Below are positions 1 to 8,292 of a DNA stretch of 38,749 nucleotides, piece after piece. The position numbers were made by a program, and so were the translations under genes. The DNA comes from an uncultured Lactobacillus sp. (GTDB lineage Bacteria > Bacillota > Bacilli > Lactobacillales > Lactobacillaceae), in NCBI RefSeq assembly GCF_945290125.1, contig NZ_CALYQV010000014.1, positions 1 to 38,749 of the forward strand. Direction: 5' to 3'. A model generated the notes under the pieces. That model was not told the origin of the DNA. It was given only the letters and a program-made list of their open reading frames with translations, and did no database searches. The stretch's first letter is position 1, and every line of letters begins with the position of its first letter.

Positions 1-52
1 CATGCCAAAGATGATAGATTTCAATTTTATCTTGTTTAGATAATTTAGACAT
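1..52 (-). CDS. IS3-type transposase OrfA, N-terminus only
   Basis: An ATG at 52 on the minus strand opens a frame that runs off the window edge after 17 codons and reads MSKLSKQDKIEIYHLWH. This resembles the start of the helix-turn-helix OrfA subunit of IS3/IS150-group transposases common in lactobacilli. It begins 5 nt beyond a 33-bp palindrome (58-90) whose outer ends are TGA...TCA, compatible with the TG...CA ends of IS3 elements. Only the first residues are visible, so the family call rests on a short match plus position. Confidence 0.5.
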   Translation of the reverse strand, partial: MSKLSKQDKIEIYHLWH

Positions 53-57
53 AAAAA

Positions 58-90
58 TGACCCCCAAATTTGTCCTAATTTTGGGGGTCA
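58..90. repeat. 33-bp palindrome, copy 1 (IS-end associated)
   Basis: Arms TGACCCCCAAATTT and AATTTTGGGGGTCA surround the loop GTCCT; there is one mismatch in the stem. Near-identical units occur at 17485-17517 and 33480-33514. This copy sits between the toxin stop codon (134) and the transposase start (52), so it may be the IS end and may also act as a hairpin shielding the transposase from read-through. Confidence 0.85.
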
Positions 91-133
91 TATCAAAACT
101 CAGTGCCTTTTTCATACTTGTCCTTGTTGTTCT

Positions 134-451
134 CTACCACATAAATTTCTTAAGATTATTCAAATCGGTTATCGTTAAATTACCTATACCTTTTAGTCTC
201 GTTTTATCAATTCTCAGCTGATACCGTTTATTACAGTCTATCCACGATTCCTTGTAAAGGCCCGACTTTTGCCAATCGGTAATTTTAGCATACTTTGCGC
301 GAATGCTTTTTGACTTACTTTGATATTTACTAGTAATTTTAAATACATAATAAAATTCATCATCCTGCTCAATGTATAAAACTGGCCGACTTTTTCCGTT
401 TGGTACATCTTCGTATTCAAGGTATGTTATAAAAATATCGCCCAAATTCAT
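134..451 (-). CDS. PemK/MazF-like toxin of a type II toxin-antitoxin pair
   Basis: A 105-aa protein beginning MNLGDIFITYLEYED with the segment NGKSRPVLYIE, the layout of small PemK/MazF-like proteins (GDI start, then K/RPVL on the second strand). The family acts as sequence-specific mRNA endonucleases. The start at 451 follows an AAGGAAA ribosome-binding site that overlaps the stop of the antitoxin gene, so the two are one transcript with the antitoxin first. The protein is short and diverged from classical MazF; catalytic activity cannot be judged from sequence alone. The partner is DinJ/RelB-like rather than MazE-like. Confidence 0.75.
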   Translation of the reverse strand: MNLGDIFITYLEYEDVPNGKSRPVLYIEQDDEFYYVFKITSKYQSKSKSIRAKYAKITDWQKSGLYKESWIDCNKRYQLRIDKTRLKGIGNLTITDLNNLKKFMW

Positions 452-463
452 TAATTGGTTTCC

Positions 464-736
464 TTAATCTGCAAAAAAGTCAGCTATTTCTTTGGAGGTT
501 TCAATCTTTTGTGCAGGAATTTTACGACTAGCTGCAATAATTTCATCTTTTAGATGGTCATAATCGTCAACTGAAAATGCTACAGGTAGTTTGCCTTTGT
601 CAGCAATCTGTGTAAGCATCATTGAAATCACATCATTTGGTTTAAGACCAATTTTTCTAATAACTAGTTCTGCAGTATCCGCTATTTGTTTGTCTATATT
701 AACAGAATATCTTTTAGTAACAATCTTAGTTGCCAT
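464..736 (-). CDS. RelB/DinJ-family antitoxin
   Basis: A 90-aa protein: an N-terminal ribbon-helix-helix segment (KRYSVNIDKQIADTAELVI then a second helix around GLKPNDVISMML) typical of RelB/DinJ antitoxins, followed by a polar C-terminal tail (KIETSKEIADFFAD) that would bind the toxin. It starts at an ATG with the strong site GGGAGG 6 nt upstream. The region just upstream carries two adjacent palindromes (779-813 and 818-834) that are probable operator sites for autorepression. The toxin gene follows after 12 nt. Confidence 0.8.
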   Translation of the reverse strand: MATKIVTKRYSVNIDKQIADTAELVIRKIGLKPNDVISMMLTQIADKGKLPVAFSVDDYDHLKDEIIAASRKIPAQKIETSKEIADFFAD

Positions 737-778
737 AATTTGCCTCCCGAAATTACTTTGTTACATAAATAATATCAT

Positions 779-834
779 AAAAATACCTAAAATAGCATAT
801 TTTAGGTATTTTTTGCAAATTTTAGCCTAAAATT
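779..834. promoter_or_regulatory. Double palindromic operator of the toxin-antitoxin operon
   Basis: First palindrome 779-813: perfect 15-nt arms AAAAATACCTAAAAT / ATTTTAGGTATTTTT around AGCAT. Second palindrome 818-834: AATTTTAG-C-CTAAAATT. All four half-sites share the core CTAAAAT. The minus-strand hexamers TTGCAA and TATTTT, 18 nt apart, would place a promoter across the sites. Dimeric ribbon-helix-helix antitoxins normally bind such repeated half-sites. Confidence 0.7.
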
Positions 835-1005
835 GTCTTAAATAAAATACTATACTAAAACTGACTTTGAATTTTTGCTTTTCTCCTCAATCAAAAAAAT
901 ATGCCACTTAGTTTCTTATAATTACCACTTAGTCAAAAGTGCTAGATTTTACATAAAAATAAGAGTTTAATTAAATCATCAAGTGATGAAGGGCAGGTGA
1001 GAAGC

Positions 1006-1467
1006 GTGAAAATAAAAATAGAACTGAATCCGGATATGGAAGATGACGATACCAGTGTAACAATTCATGCTAAATCTGTGACGCCAGAAGTTGAACAGAT
1101 ATACCGACGGTTGCAAGGTATCAGTGAACATCCTGACCAAATAGAAGGCAAAAAAGATAATGTGTCCTATTACTTGAGTATGAAAGAAATTTTATTTTTT
1201 GAAACAGAAGATAAACAAGTGATTGCACATACTGCGAGGGATGCTTTTACAGTAGATTACAAACTCTATGAATTAGAAAATTTGTTAAATAATCAGTTCA
1301 TGCGGGTCTCTAAGTCAACAATTTTAAATTTAAATCAAATTTATGCGTTAACACGCTCGATTTCTAACTGTAAAATTAATTTTCGCGATTCTTATAAAAC
1401 TGTCTATGTTTCACGTCACTACTATCACAATTTGAATGATAGGTTAAACGAGAGAAGGTCATCATAA
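1006..1467 (+). CDS. LytTR-domain DNA-binding regulator
   Basis: About 153 aa. The C-terminal ~100 residues form a LytTR domain (YYLSMKEILFFETEDKQV, then FMRVSKSTILNLNQI, ending SRHYYHNLNDRL), which binds DNA through beta-strands. No receiver domain is present, so this is the small stand-alone LytTR type. I place the start at GTG 1006: AGGTGA at 995-1000 sits 5 nt upstream and VKIKIELNP matches the usual MKIKIE... start; a GTG at 997 overlaps the ribosome-binding site. The stop TAA overlaps the ATG of the next gene (TAATG), indicating translational coupling with the LiaF-like membrane protein. Stand-alone LytTR proteins with a small membrane partner usually control their own operon and envelope functions; that role is inferred. 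Confidence 0.85.
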   Translation: MKIKIELNPDMEDDDTSVTIHAKSVTPEVEQIYRRLQGISEHPDQIEGKKDNVSYYLSMKEILFFETEDKQVIAHTARDAFTVDYKLYELENLLNNQFMRVSKSTILNLNQIYALTRSISNCKINFRDSYKTVYVSRHYYHNLNDRLNERRSS

Positions 1468-2282
1468 TGAGAAAAAATAAAATTAGAGAAATATTTTGGG
1501 GGATAGCATTAGTGGCTGCTGCTATTTTCTTGGTAATGAACCAGCTGCACCTGTTTTCTTTTCATTTGAAAGTAAGCATGATTATTTGGACTATTGTGTT
1601 TGGAGCGGCTTTAATTGAAAGTCTAGCAGATAGAAGCTTGTTTGGTACGACTTTTTCTATTGCTTTTCTCTTAATTGTTTACGCTGAACCATTGCATATT
1701 ACCAAAATTGTTCCTTGGACAGTATTGATTGCTGCATTGTTGATTTATATAGGTTTGACATTAATTTTTAGAAAAAGCTGGTTTTTAGGAGGAAACTACT
1801 TTAAACATAAATTTAGACCTAGAGATTACTATGATGATTGGTCAGACTTTGATAAAAGTTATAAAACGACTGATAATAATACCATTAATGACAGTAAAGA
1901 CTATACAACCGATAGCAGTTCCATTAATGATAGTAAAAACCATACTGCTGGTGAAGATATAGTAATCAATCAGAAGCTGTCATCAGTTTCACGCTATGTT
2001 CATTCACAAAATTTACGTAGTGTCATGATTAATTCTTCATTAGGTGAAGTTGAAGTCTACCTTGATCAGGCTAAGGCTGCTGGCGATGTAGTGACAGTAG
2101 ATATTAACGGTACCATGGGTGAGATTGAAATTTATGTGCCACTTTCATGGAAAGTTAATAGTGAAAACTTAGATCTTGTTTTGGGAGAACTGGAAATTTC
2201 TGGTGAATCTAGTGGGGGTGGTCCCACATTGGTTTTGACCGGCCACTGCAGTATGTCTGAAGTTGAAATTAATTATGTATAA
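1467..2282 (+). CDS. LiaF-like membrane protein
   Basis: A 271-aa protein. Four hydrophobic segments lie near residues 10-27, 35-52, 60-74 and 82-101. A hydrophilic linker (~115-165) follows, then a beta-rich C-terminal domain with repeated short strands (SSLGEVEVYLD, GTMGEIEIYVP, LVLGELEISG, CSMSEVEINYV), the signature of the LiaF/cell-wall-active antibiotic response C-terminal fold. LiaF in Firmicutes restrains the LiaSR envelope-stress system. Here no LiaS or LiaR is present; the partner is the overlapping upstream LytTR regulator, so it may be the membrane sensor or brake of that regulator. The linker holds an imperfect internal duplication (TINDSKDYTTD / SINDSKNHTAG). Confidence 0.8.
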   Translation: MRKNKIREIFWGIALVAAAIFLVMNQLHLFSFHLKVSMIIWTIVFGAALIESLADRSLFGTTFSIAFLLIVYAEPLHITKIVPWTVLIAALLIYIGLTLIFRKSWFLGGNYFKHKFRPRDYYDDWSDFDKSYKTTDNNTINDSKDYTTDSSSINDSKNHTAGEDIVINQKLSSVSRYVHSQNLRSVMINSSLGEVEVYLDQAKAAGDVVTVDINGTMGEIEIYVPLSWKVNSENLDLVLGELEISGESSGGGPTLVLTGHCSMSEVEINYV

Positions 2283-2318
2283 AAATAGTTACTTTAAAAC
2301 AGCTACATACTATTTTAA

Positions 2319-2618
2319 AGAAATTATGAAGCTGGAAACTATAAAGATGCTGAAAAAGCATATAAAAAATGGCATGGTACCAATGACTATAGCTATCATA
2401 CAGCAAAAACTACTGTGAAAAAGAGTTCTCTCAGTGATTATCAAATGGGTTATGAACAAGCCAAAAAGGACTATGCAGAGAGTCATTCTTTCAAGGATTT
2501 TCCTAAAAAAGGTGTTAACTTAGTTAATCGTGTTACCCAGAATAAAGCAATTGAAATAGAACGCTACATTGACGGCTACAATGATGCCAAGGCCAAAATT
2601 TTACGGGCGAAAAAATAA
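2319..2618 (+). pseudogene. 5'-truncated remnant of a small unknown protein
   Basis: An open frame without a credible start: codons from 2319 encode RNYEAGNYKDAEKAYKKW and continue without a stop through DYQMGYEQAKKDYAESH to IDGYNDAKAKI. The only in-frame start, GTG 2415, has no ribosome-binding site, and protein-like sequence clearly extends upstream of it to a TAA at 2316. The product would be charged and helical with two GY...A/D-K motifs. I do not recognise the family. It follows the LiaF-like gene by 36 nt and probably lost its 5' end. Confidence 0.5.
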
Positions 2619-2643
2619 TAGCCCATAAAGGAGATTATTAATT

Positions 2644-3484
2644 ATGTATGGCTCATTATTAGCCAATGTAAGTCCAGATAGAAAAATTAAGGAAGCTGTA
2701 GAACAATTTCCTCAACATACACAAGCCTATTATCTCGAAAATAAGCCAGTCGGGTTAATGACCTGTTGGCAAAATGCTTTTCACCCTTTTTCCTTAAATT
2801 TTGCGGGCTATCTTGCACCTAGATTAACCAGCGGTGAACAAATGCAGGTTTATGAGCAAATACTGACGGATTTAACGGCAAAAGCCCAAAAAAATCACCA
2901 AAACGCATTAATTACTTATGATTATGCACCGCAGTTACTCTTTAATGCTATTGGTCAAAAAAATGGTTTTAAATTAATCAGAACTACTGTAGAAACCCAG
3001 ATGCCCTTGAAAAGGGCACTGAAAAATATTCTAATTGCGACTGATTTACAGATGGTCACTCTACACAAAATAAAAAAGATTATGTAATGATAAATAGGCT
3101 GGCACAAGTGAGTTTCTCCGATTATCAAAAAAATCATTTAGCAAATCCTGTTGCAAAGATACCTCTTAGTGAGTGGAGCAAAACCATTTTCACTGATCAA
3201 CTTGAACACGCCCCCTTAGCACTAATTGCTGCTGGACAAATTAAGGCTTATTGCTTTTCTTTTGAGGATGCCCCTCAAGAATTGACTTTAGGATGGATGG
3301 GTGCTGTTAAGCCTAATTTATTAGACCAGTTGCAACAGTAATTACTAAATTGGGCACAAGCAAAGTATATCAAACTTTAAGTGGTGAATTTGATTCCACA
3401 GACGCATTAGCAACGCGAACTTACAGCAAATATGCGTTTAATCTGTGCCCAGTTTATGAAACGTATTTAAAGAAACTGAACTAG
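2644..3484 (+). pseudogene. GNAT-like acetyltransferase, broken in several places
   Basis: The first frame (2644-3087) starts well (AAGGAG upstream of ATG) and encodes a GNAT-like half through ALITYDYAPQ and NGFKLIRTT. It then shifts frame between about 3010 and 3060. The second frame (KKDYVMINRLAQVSF... to LLDQLQQ) meets TAA at 3339, continues past it (LLNWAQAKYIKL) to another stop near 3380, and shifts again to SGEFDSTDALATRTYSKYAFNLCPVYETYLKKLN, ending with TAG at 3482-3484. Joined, these would make one ~280-aa protein with two GNAT-like halves. At least three separate lesions mean a real decayed gene rather than one sequencing error. GNAT assignment is by general pattern; substrate unknown. 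Confidence 0.65.
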
Positions 3485-3490
3485 AAATTT

Positions 3491-3525
3491 AAAAGACACC
3501 GTTATTCAACTAATGGCGTCTTTTT
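3491..3525. terminator. Bidirectional hairpin terminator
   Basis: AAAAGACACCGTTA / TAATGGCGTCTTTT hairpin (one mismatch and one G-U) followed by T's on the plus strand and preceded by A's. It serves the decayed GNAT gene and the converging LysR gene, whose stop is at 3532. Confidence 0.75.
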
Positions 3526-3531
3526 ACTTGT

Positions 3532-4263
3532 CTATAATTGGTAGCGGTAAAAATAATAAGGGATATTCCAACTTTGTGAATCAGCTGCAATTAAATCATC
3601 GTTAATTAAATATTTGGGCAGTAATGCAGTTGCCTGGCCTTTTTTGACCAGCTCTAAAATCATTTCCAGTGAATCAATTTCAGTGACGCTGTTTTTATTC
3701 TGCGTTAATTTGAGAGTCAAGTTACGAAACGGACAATTGATATCAGCATTGATAGCAACTGGTACATTTTTACTTTCCTGCTTTTTGCCCTTTAGGAAAC
3801 AGGCTTCTAAATGATTTTTTTTGATTAGCGAATATTTAGGTAGAGTAATAGGGGTAAAAGTCCAGACCATGTCATATGCATGCTTAGTTATTAATTCTTG
3901 AATTTCATTGGTATTTTTAATGATAATGTCGTAGTGCTCAAATGAAAATGGTGCTTTTTTGGTAATAATATAGCCAAAAAGCAACTCAGAAATGAGGACT
4001 TTGGGCTTGTTAATAGACAAATCCTCTTTCAGGTTTTGGTAGTTTTGTAAAACTTTAGTGGCGAAATCATGCATTTTTTGTCCGTTTTTGGTTGGTTTGA
4101 CTCCTAAATTAGAACGTACAAAAAGGGGCGTATTCAATTCTTGCTCCAGTGCTTTGAGCCTGGCTGTAATGTTGGATTGGGTGTAGCCTAATTTCAGTGA
4201 CGCTTTGTTAAGCGATCTAGTTTCATAAATTGTTTGGTAAATATGTAAGTCGTTGAAATTCAT
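3532..4263 (-). CDS. LysR-family transcriptional regulator
   Basis: The N-terminal winged helix-turn-helix is clear (NDLHIYQTIYETRSLNKASLK, GYTQSNITARLKALEQEL, PLFVRSNLGVKPT). The C-terminal effector domain is short: the protein is 243 aa against about 290-300 for most LysR proteins. I choose ATG 4263 because GGAG lies just upstream; an ATG at 4278 has no ribosome-binding site. It is transcribed divergently from the GAPDH gene, 105 nt away, so it may control that gene and itself, as is usual for LysR regulators. Effector unknown. Confidence 0.85.
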   Translation of the reverse strand: MNFNDLHIYQTIYETRSLNKASLKLGYTQSNITARLKALEQELNTPLFVRSNLGVKPTKNGQKMHDFATKVLQNYQNLKEDLSINKPKVLISELLFGYIITKKAPFSFEHYDIIIKNTNEIQELITKHAYDMVWTFTPITLPKYSLIKKNHLEACFLKGKKQESKNVPVAINADINCPFRNLTLKLTQNKNSVTEIDSLEMILELVKKGQATALLPKYLINDDLIAADSQSWNIPYYFYRYQL

Positions 4264-4353
4264 GTTGCTCCATATCATTAAAAGTGGTAACCCTGTTATA
4301 AACTTGGATTATGCAAGGCTATTTTATCTTAATATACTAATTTTGTAATCTAA

Positions 4354-5390
<1,037 letters not shown>

Positions 5391-5440
5391 TTATCAATAT
5401 AACTTATATTTTTACAATTAAAAACTGTTTATCATCAATA

Positions 5441-5475
5441 AAAAAATGGTTCTGCCAAGTGCAGAATCATTTTTT
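5441..5475. terminator. Bidirectional terminator between gap and thiE
   Basis: Hairpin AAAAAATGGTTCTGC - CAAGT - GCAGAATCATTTTTT with A-run and T-run on opposite sides, located between two convergent genes. Confidence 0.85.
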
Positions 5476-5491
5476 GTGTCTTTAAAATATG

Positions 5492-6154
5492 CTAGTCGCT
5501 TTTTATCCATGGCGCTGTGAGCATTTGACTAACAGTTTGCTTAATATTATTGCTTTGAGCAATCATTGAGATTACTGCAGCACCATTTGCCCCAGTTTTG
5601 GAGATTGCTTCTAAGTCGCTAGCAGTTATCCCACCAATAGCAACAATTGGCCGAGCGCTGCTTTTAACCAGCTGGGTTAAACCAGTAATACCAATTTCGG
5701 GATCGGCATCACTTTTAGACTGGGTGGCATAAATTGGACCACTACCGTAATAATCAATTCCGCTAATTTTATTGGCTTGCTCAATTTGAGCTAAATTCGA
5801 ACAGGAATAGCCGATAAACATTTGACCACCAACTTCTTTAATAACCTGTTTTATCTCTTCATCACTTTGACCAACATGAACTCCCTCGGCATGAACTTGT
5901 TGGGCCAACTTGACATCATCATCAATGAAAAAGGGAACATGATATGCTTGACACAGTTGATGTAATTTTTGCGCCATAGGTAGTCTCTCAGTTTTACTTA
6001 AAGTTGAATTAGGACCCTTGTCCCGAAACTGAAAAGCCGTGATGCCGGCAGCAAGTGCTTTTTCTACTATGCCAGTTAAAGTTTTACCTTTGGGCACATC
6101 TTGACTGCCGCAAATAAAATAAGCATGTAAAAAATCAGTGTTAAATTCTTTCAT
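5492..6154 (-). CDS. thiE: Thiamine-phosphate synthase
   Basis: A 220-aa TIM-barrel protein. It joins HMP-pyrophosphate and thiazole phosphate to give thiamine monophosphate. Recognisable segments are FQFRDKGP (pyrophosphate side), FFIDDDVKLAQQVHAEGVHVGQSD, YYGSGPIYATQSKSDADPEIG and PIVAIGGITASDL. Length is normal. It starts at ATG 6154 with AGGAG upstream and follows thiD by 13 nt. It is the last gene of the thiM-thiD-thiE operon, controlled from the TPP riboswitch upstream of thiM. Confidence 0.95.
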   Translation of the reverse strand: MKEFNTDFLHAYFICGSQDVPKGKTLTGIVEKALAAGITAFQFRDKGPNSTLSKTERLPMAQKLHQLCQAYHVPFFIDDDVKLAQQVHAEGVHVGQSDEEIKQVIKEVGGQMFIGYSCSNLAQIEQANKISGIDYYGSGPIYATQSKSDADPEIGITGLTQLVKSSARPIVAIGGITASDLEAISKTGANGAAVISMIAQSNNIKQTVSQMLTAPWIKSD

Positions 6155-6167
6155 TATTTCTCCTAAA

Positions 6168-6974
6168 TTACTTTGCCCAATGATTTAAGGGACCATGGCC
6201 ATGACCGACTTGAATAGTTTCTTTAATAGTCTTGGTAACGTATTTCTTAGCGATTGTAATTGCTGCAGGTAAACTTTGACCTAAAGCTAGCTGCGCCGTA
6301 ATTGCTGCAGCTAAAGTATCACCGGTGCCGTGTGTGCGTTTAGTATGTACTCTGGAACTGCTGACCCAAAGATCAGTACCATCGGCAAATAAAGCATAAT
6401 CTTTTACTTCTGCGCTATTAGTGTGTCCACCTTTAATTAGTACATTTTTAACACCCATGTCTTGTAGTTTATGGGCTAATTCAGGAAATTGATCTTGCAT
6501 TTGTACCTTAATGCCAGTTAAAGTTTCTGCTTCTGGTAAGTTAGGTGTGATTAAATCGGCTAAAGGCAGTAGTTCATTTTTAACGGTGGCAACAGCATCT
6601 TGACTTAAAAGTGGTGCACCTCCTTTAGCAATCATTACGGGATCTATGGTAATAGGGCCAAAGTCATACTTTTGCAGGTTAAGAGCAACTTGGTGAACAT
6701 GAGCTGCATCGCCTAACATTCCCGTTTTACAAGCACGAATATGAAAATCTTCTGCTAAAGATGCAAATTGGGCATCGATCATTTCTAGTGGTAGTAAAAA
6801 AGATTTTTGTACACCTAAAGTGTTTTGTGCTGTCACTGCTACTACAACAGCTGTTCCAAATACTTTTTGCATTTGAAAAGTTTTAAGGTCAGCCATTATT
6901 CCGGCACCACCACCTGAATCTGTACCGGCAATAGTTAAAACCTGGGGAAAAGAATTAATTTTTTCTGTCATCAT
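6168..6974 (-). CDS. thiD: Hydroxymethylpyrimidine (phospho)kinase
   Basis: A 268-aa ribokinase-fold protein that phosphorylates HMP and HMP-P. Diagnostic segments are TIAGTDSGGGAGIMADLKTFQ, KTGMLGDA, VIDPVM-like TIDPVMIAKGG, LITPNLPEAETLTG and HGTGDTLAAAI (anion hole and catalytic Asp). Its ribosome-binding site AAGGA overlaps the thiM stop, so translation is likely coupled. A second ThiD-family kinase lies at 13083-13895; this one is assigned to thiamine by operon context. Confidence 0.93.
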   Translation of the reverse strand: MMTEKINSFPQVLTIAGTDSGGGAGIMADLKTFQMQKVFGTAVVVAVTAQNTLGVQKSFLLPLEMIDAQFASLAEDFHIRACKTGMLGDAAHVHQVALNLQKYDFGPITIDPVMIAKGGAPLLSQDAVATVKNELLPLADLITPNLPEAETLTGIKVQMQDQFPELAHKLQDMGVKNVLIKGGHTNSAEVKDYALFADGTDLWVSSSRVHTKRTHGTGDTLAAAITAQLALGQSLPAAITIAKKYVTKTIKETIQVGHGHGPLNHWAK

Positions 6975-6982
6975 GAAGTTCC

Positions 6983-7771
6983 TTAATCAAAATCAGCAAT
7001 TTGCTTAATATCAGCGACTGTTACTTTGTACAAATAATCTATAAGGTACATACCAAAAGTACTTGGTCCAACACCGGGATGATCTTGGACAACCATTTGA
7101 CCCGCACAACTGAAAACTAAAGCACCTATCTGAGCCGCTTCAAACGGATCATCAGTGACTGCGGTAAAAGCTGTGACAATACTGGACAACATATCACCTG
7201 AGCCCACATGAGTTTTAAAAAGTGGTGAGCCGTTGTGAATATGAGCAAGTCTTTTACCGTCACTAATTGTATCTGTAGGACCACTGGCAATGACCGTACA
7301 ATGATATTTCTGAGCAGTTTTCATAGCAATATCATCAATATTACCGGAGCCGGAACCTGCATCGATGCCCTTTGAATCCCAGTTGAAGTCACCTAGTGCA
7401 GCGATTTCACCAATATTACCGCGAATAATACTGGTATGAAAATCCCATAAAAGCTTATCTGCGATTTTGTAGCGATATTCGACTGCACCAACCGCAACAG
7501 GATCAAATACTATCGGCTTATTATACTGCCTTGCTAGGTCTTCTACCTTTTTAATATGATTGATTTGCTGCTTGGTTAAACAGCCAATATTAACTGCCAC
7601 TGCGGAAGCCATTCGCACTATTTCTTCGGCTTCAGCGACTTCATTGCTCATAATTGGTGAAGCACCAATAGCATTGACAGCATTCGCCACATCTTGGACT
7701 GTCACAAAATTGGCTATGTTAAAAATAACGGGATTTTGCGCTCGTAATTTATCTAATAAGTCTAACTGCAT
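6983..7771 (-). CDS. thiM: Hydroxyethylthiazole kinase
   Basis: A 262-aa protein that phosphorylates the thiazole moiety for thiamine salvage. Motifs are NFVTVQDVANAVNAIGASPIMS, KPIVFDPVAVGA, IIRGNIGEIAAL and HVGSGDMLSS (ATP site and catalytic region). I place the start at ATG 7771 (MQLDLLDKL), 7 nt after GGGAG. The frame is open further upstream to 7843, but that extension lies inside the riboswitch terminator and is not coding. First gene of thiM-thiD-thiE. With no thiC or thiG in view, the operon supports salvage rather than full synthesis. Confidence 0.95.
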   Translation of the reverse strand: MQLDLLDKLRAQNPVIFNIANFVTVQDVANAVNAIGASPIMSNEVAEAEEIVRMASAVAVNIGCLTKQQINHIKKVEDLARQYNKPIVFDPVAVGAVEYRYKIADKLLWDFHTSIIRGNIGEIAALGDFNWDSKGIDAGSGSGNIDDIAMKTAQKYHCTVIASGPTDTISDGKRLAHIHNGSPLFKTHVGSGDMLSSIVTAFTAVTDDPFEAAQIGALVFSCAGQMVVQDHPGVGPSTFGMYLIDYLYKVTVADIKQIADFD

Positions 7772-7814
7772 TTTATTACTCCCGACTAAATGTTTTTGAA
7801 AAATTTTGATTAAT

Positions 7815-7846
7815 AAAAAAGCCCTGGCACGTGGAAGTGCCAAAGC
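7815..7846 (-). terminator. Riboswitch-controlled intrinsic terminator of the thi operon
   Basis: On the minus strand GCTTTGGCAC - TTCCAC - GTGCCAGGGC pairs over 10 bp (two G-U) and is followed by TTTTTT. It lies between the TPP aptamer and thiM, so TPP binding probably favours this terminator. Confidence 0.85.
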
Positions 7847-7860
7847 TTAAGCGTTTTTGA

Positions 7861-7940
7861 CACGTTCCTACGCAAGTATTAGCTTACAGGTTCAAAGGGT
7901 CTGAAAAAAATTCATCTCAGCCTAAAAGGCACCCCTCGTG
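7861..7940 (-). promoter_or_regulatory. TPP riboswitch (THI element)
   Basis: Minus strand shows the conserved blocks in order: GAGGGGTGCC, GGCTGAGATGAA, AGACCCTTTGAACCTG, TTAGC-like pairing region and GCGTAGGAACGTG. These match the TPP aptamer core (GGGGUGC, CUGAGA, ACCC-UUUGAACCUG, GCGUAGGGAA). It precedes thiM and is followed by an intrinsic terminator. Confidence 0.93.
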
Positions 7941-7952
7941 TTATCGCTCTCA

Positions 7953-7981
7953 ATTATAACTATATTTAGATAATATTACAA
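7953..7981 (-). promoter_or_regulatory. Promoter of the thi operon
   Basis: Minus strand TTGTAA (7981-7976), 17-nt spacer, TATAAT (7958-7953). Transcription would begin near 7946, a few bases before the riboswitch. Confidence 0.7.
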
Positions 7982-8022
7982 TCAAAAATAAAATGTGATT
8001 TTTATATGTTAGTATTTTTGTC

Positions 8023-8292
8023 TTAAAATAAATATTTACTTAATTCTTTTTCCATTTCATCTTTATTAACAAAGTCATGAAGTATGATTGTTCTCTTCTT
8101 AAATTCTTCTGGCATGTTGTTGGCAATTTCTTGGGTTGCAACATACCAATCTGCGGGATGACCACTTACTGATCCTACATCACAATTTTCGACTGTTCCC
8201 TCAATACCTTTTTCGTTTAAAATACTATCAATATTCATTTTAGCAATGAGTGAACTTCCCATGCCCATTCCGCATACAGCAACAATTTTCAT
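8023..8292 (-). CDS. PTS EIIB subunit, ascorbate (Ula/SgaB) type
   Basis: An 89-aa EIIB with the phosphocysteine loop at the start (MKIVAVCGMGMGSS, Cys7), as in UlaB/SgaB. It would take phosphate from EIIA (11600-12055) and pass it to sugar carried by EIIC. I choose ATG 8292, with GGAG upstream and an ATGA overlap of 4 nt with the end of the regulator gene; a longer frame to 8319 adds non-family residues. It is the last gene of the PTS operon. Confidence 0.88.
   Translation of the reverse strand: MKIVAVCGMGMGSSLIAKMNIDSILNEKGIEGTVENCDVGSVSGHPADWYVATQEIANNMPEEFKKRTIILHDFVNKDEMEKELSKYLF

Noticed and set aside
7772-7843. An N-terminal extension of thiM (MALPRARAF...)
   Set aside because: It lies inside the riboswitch terminator; ATG 7771 has a good ribosome-binding site and matches the family start.
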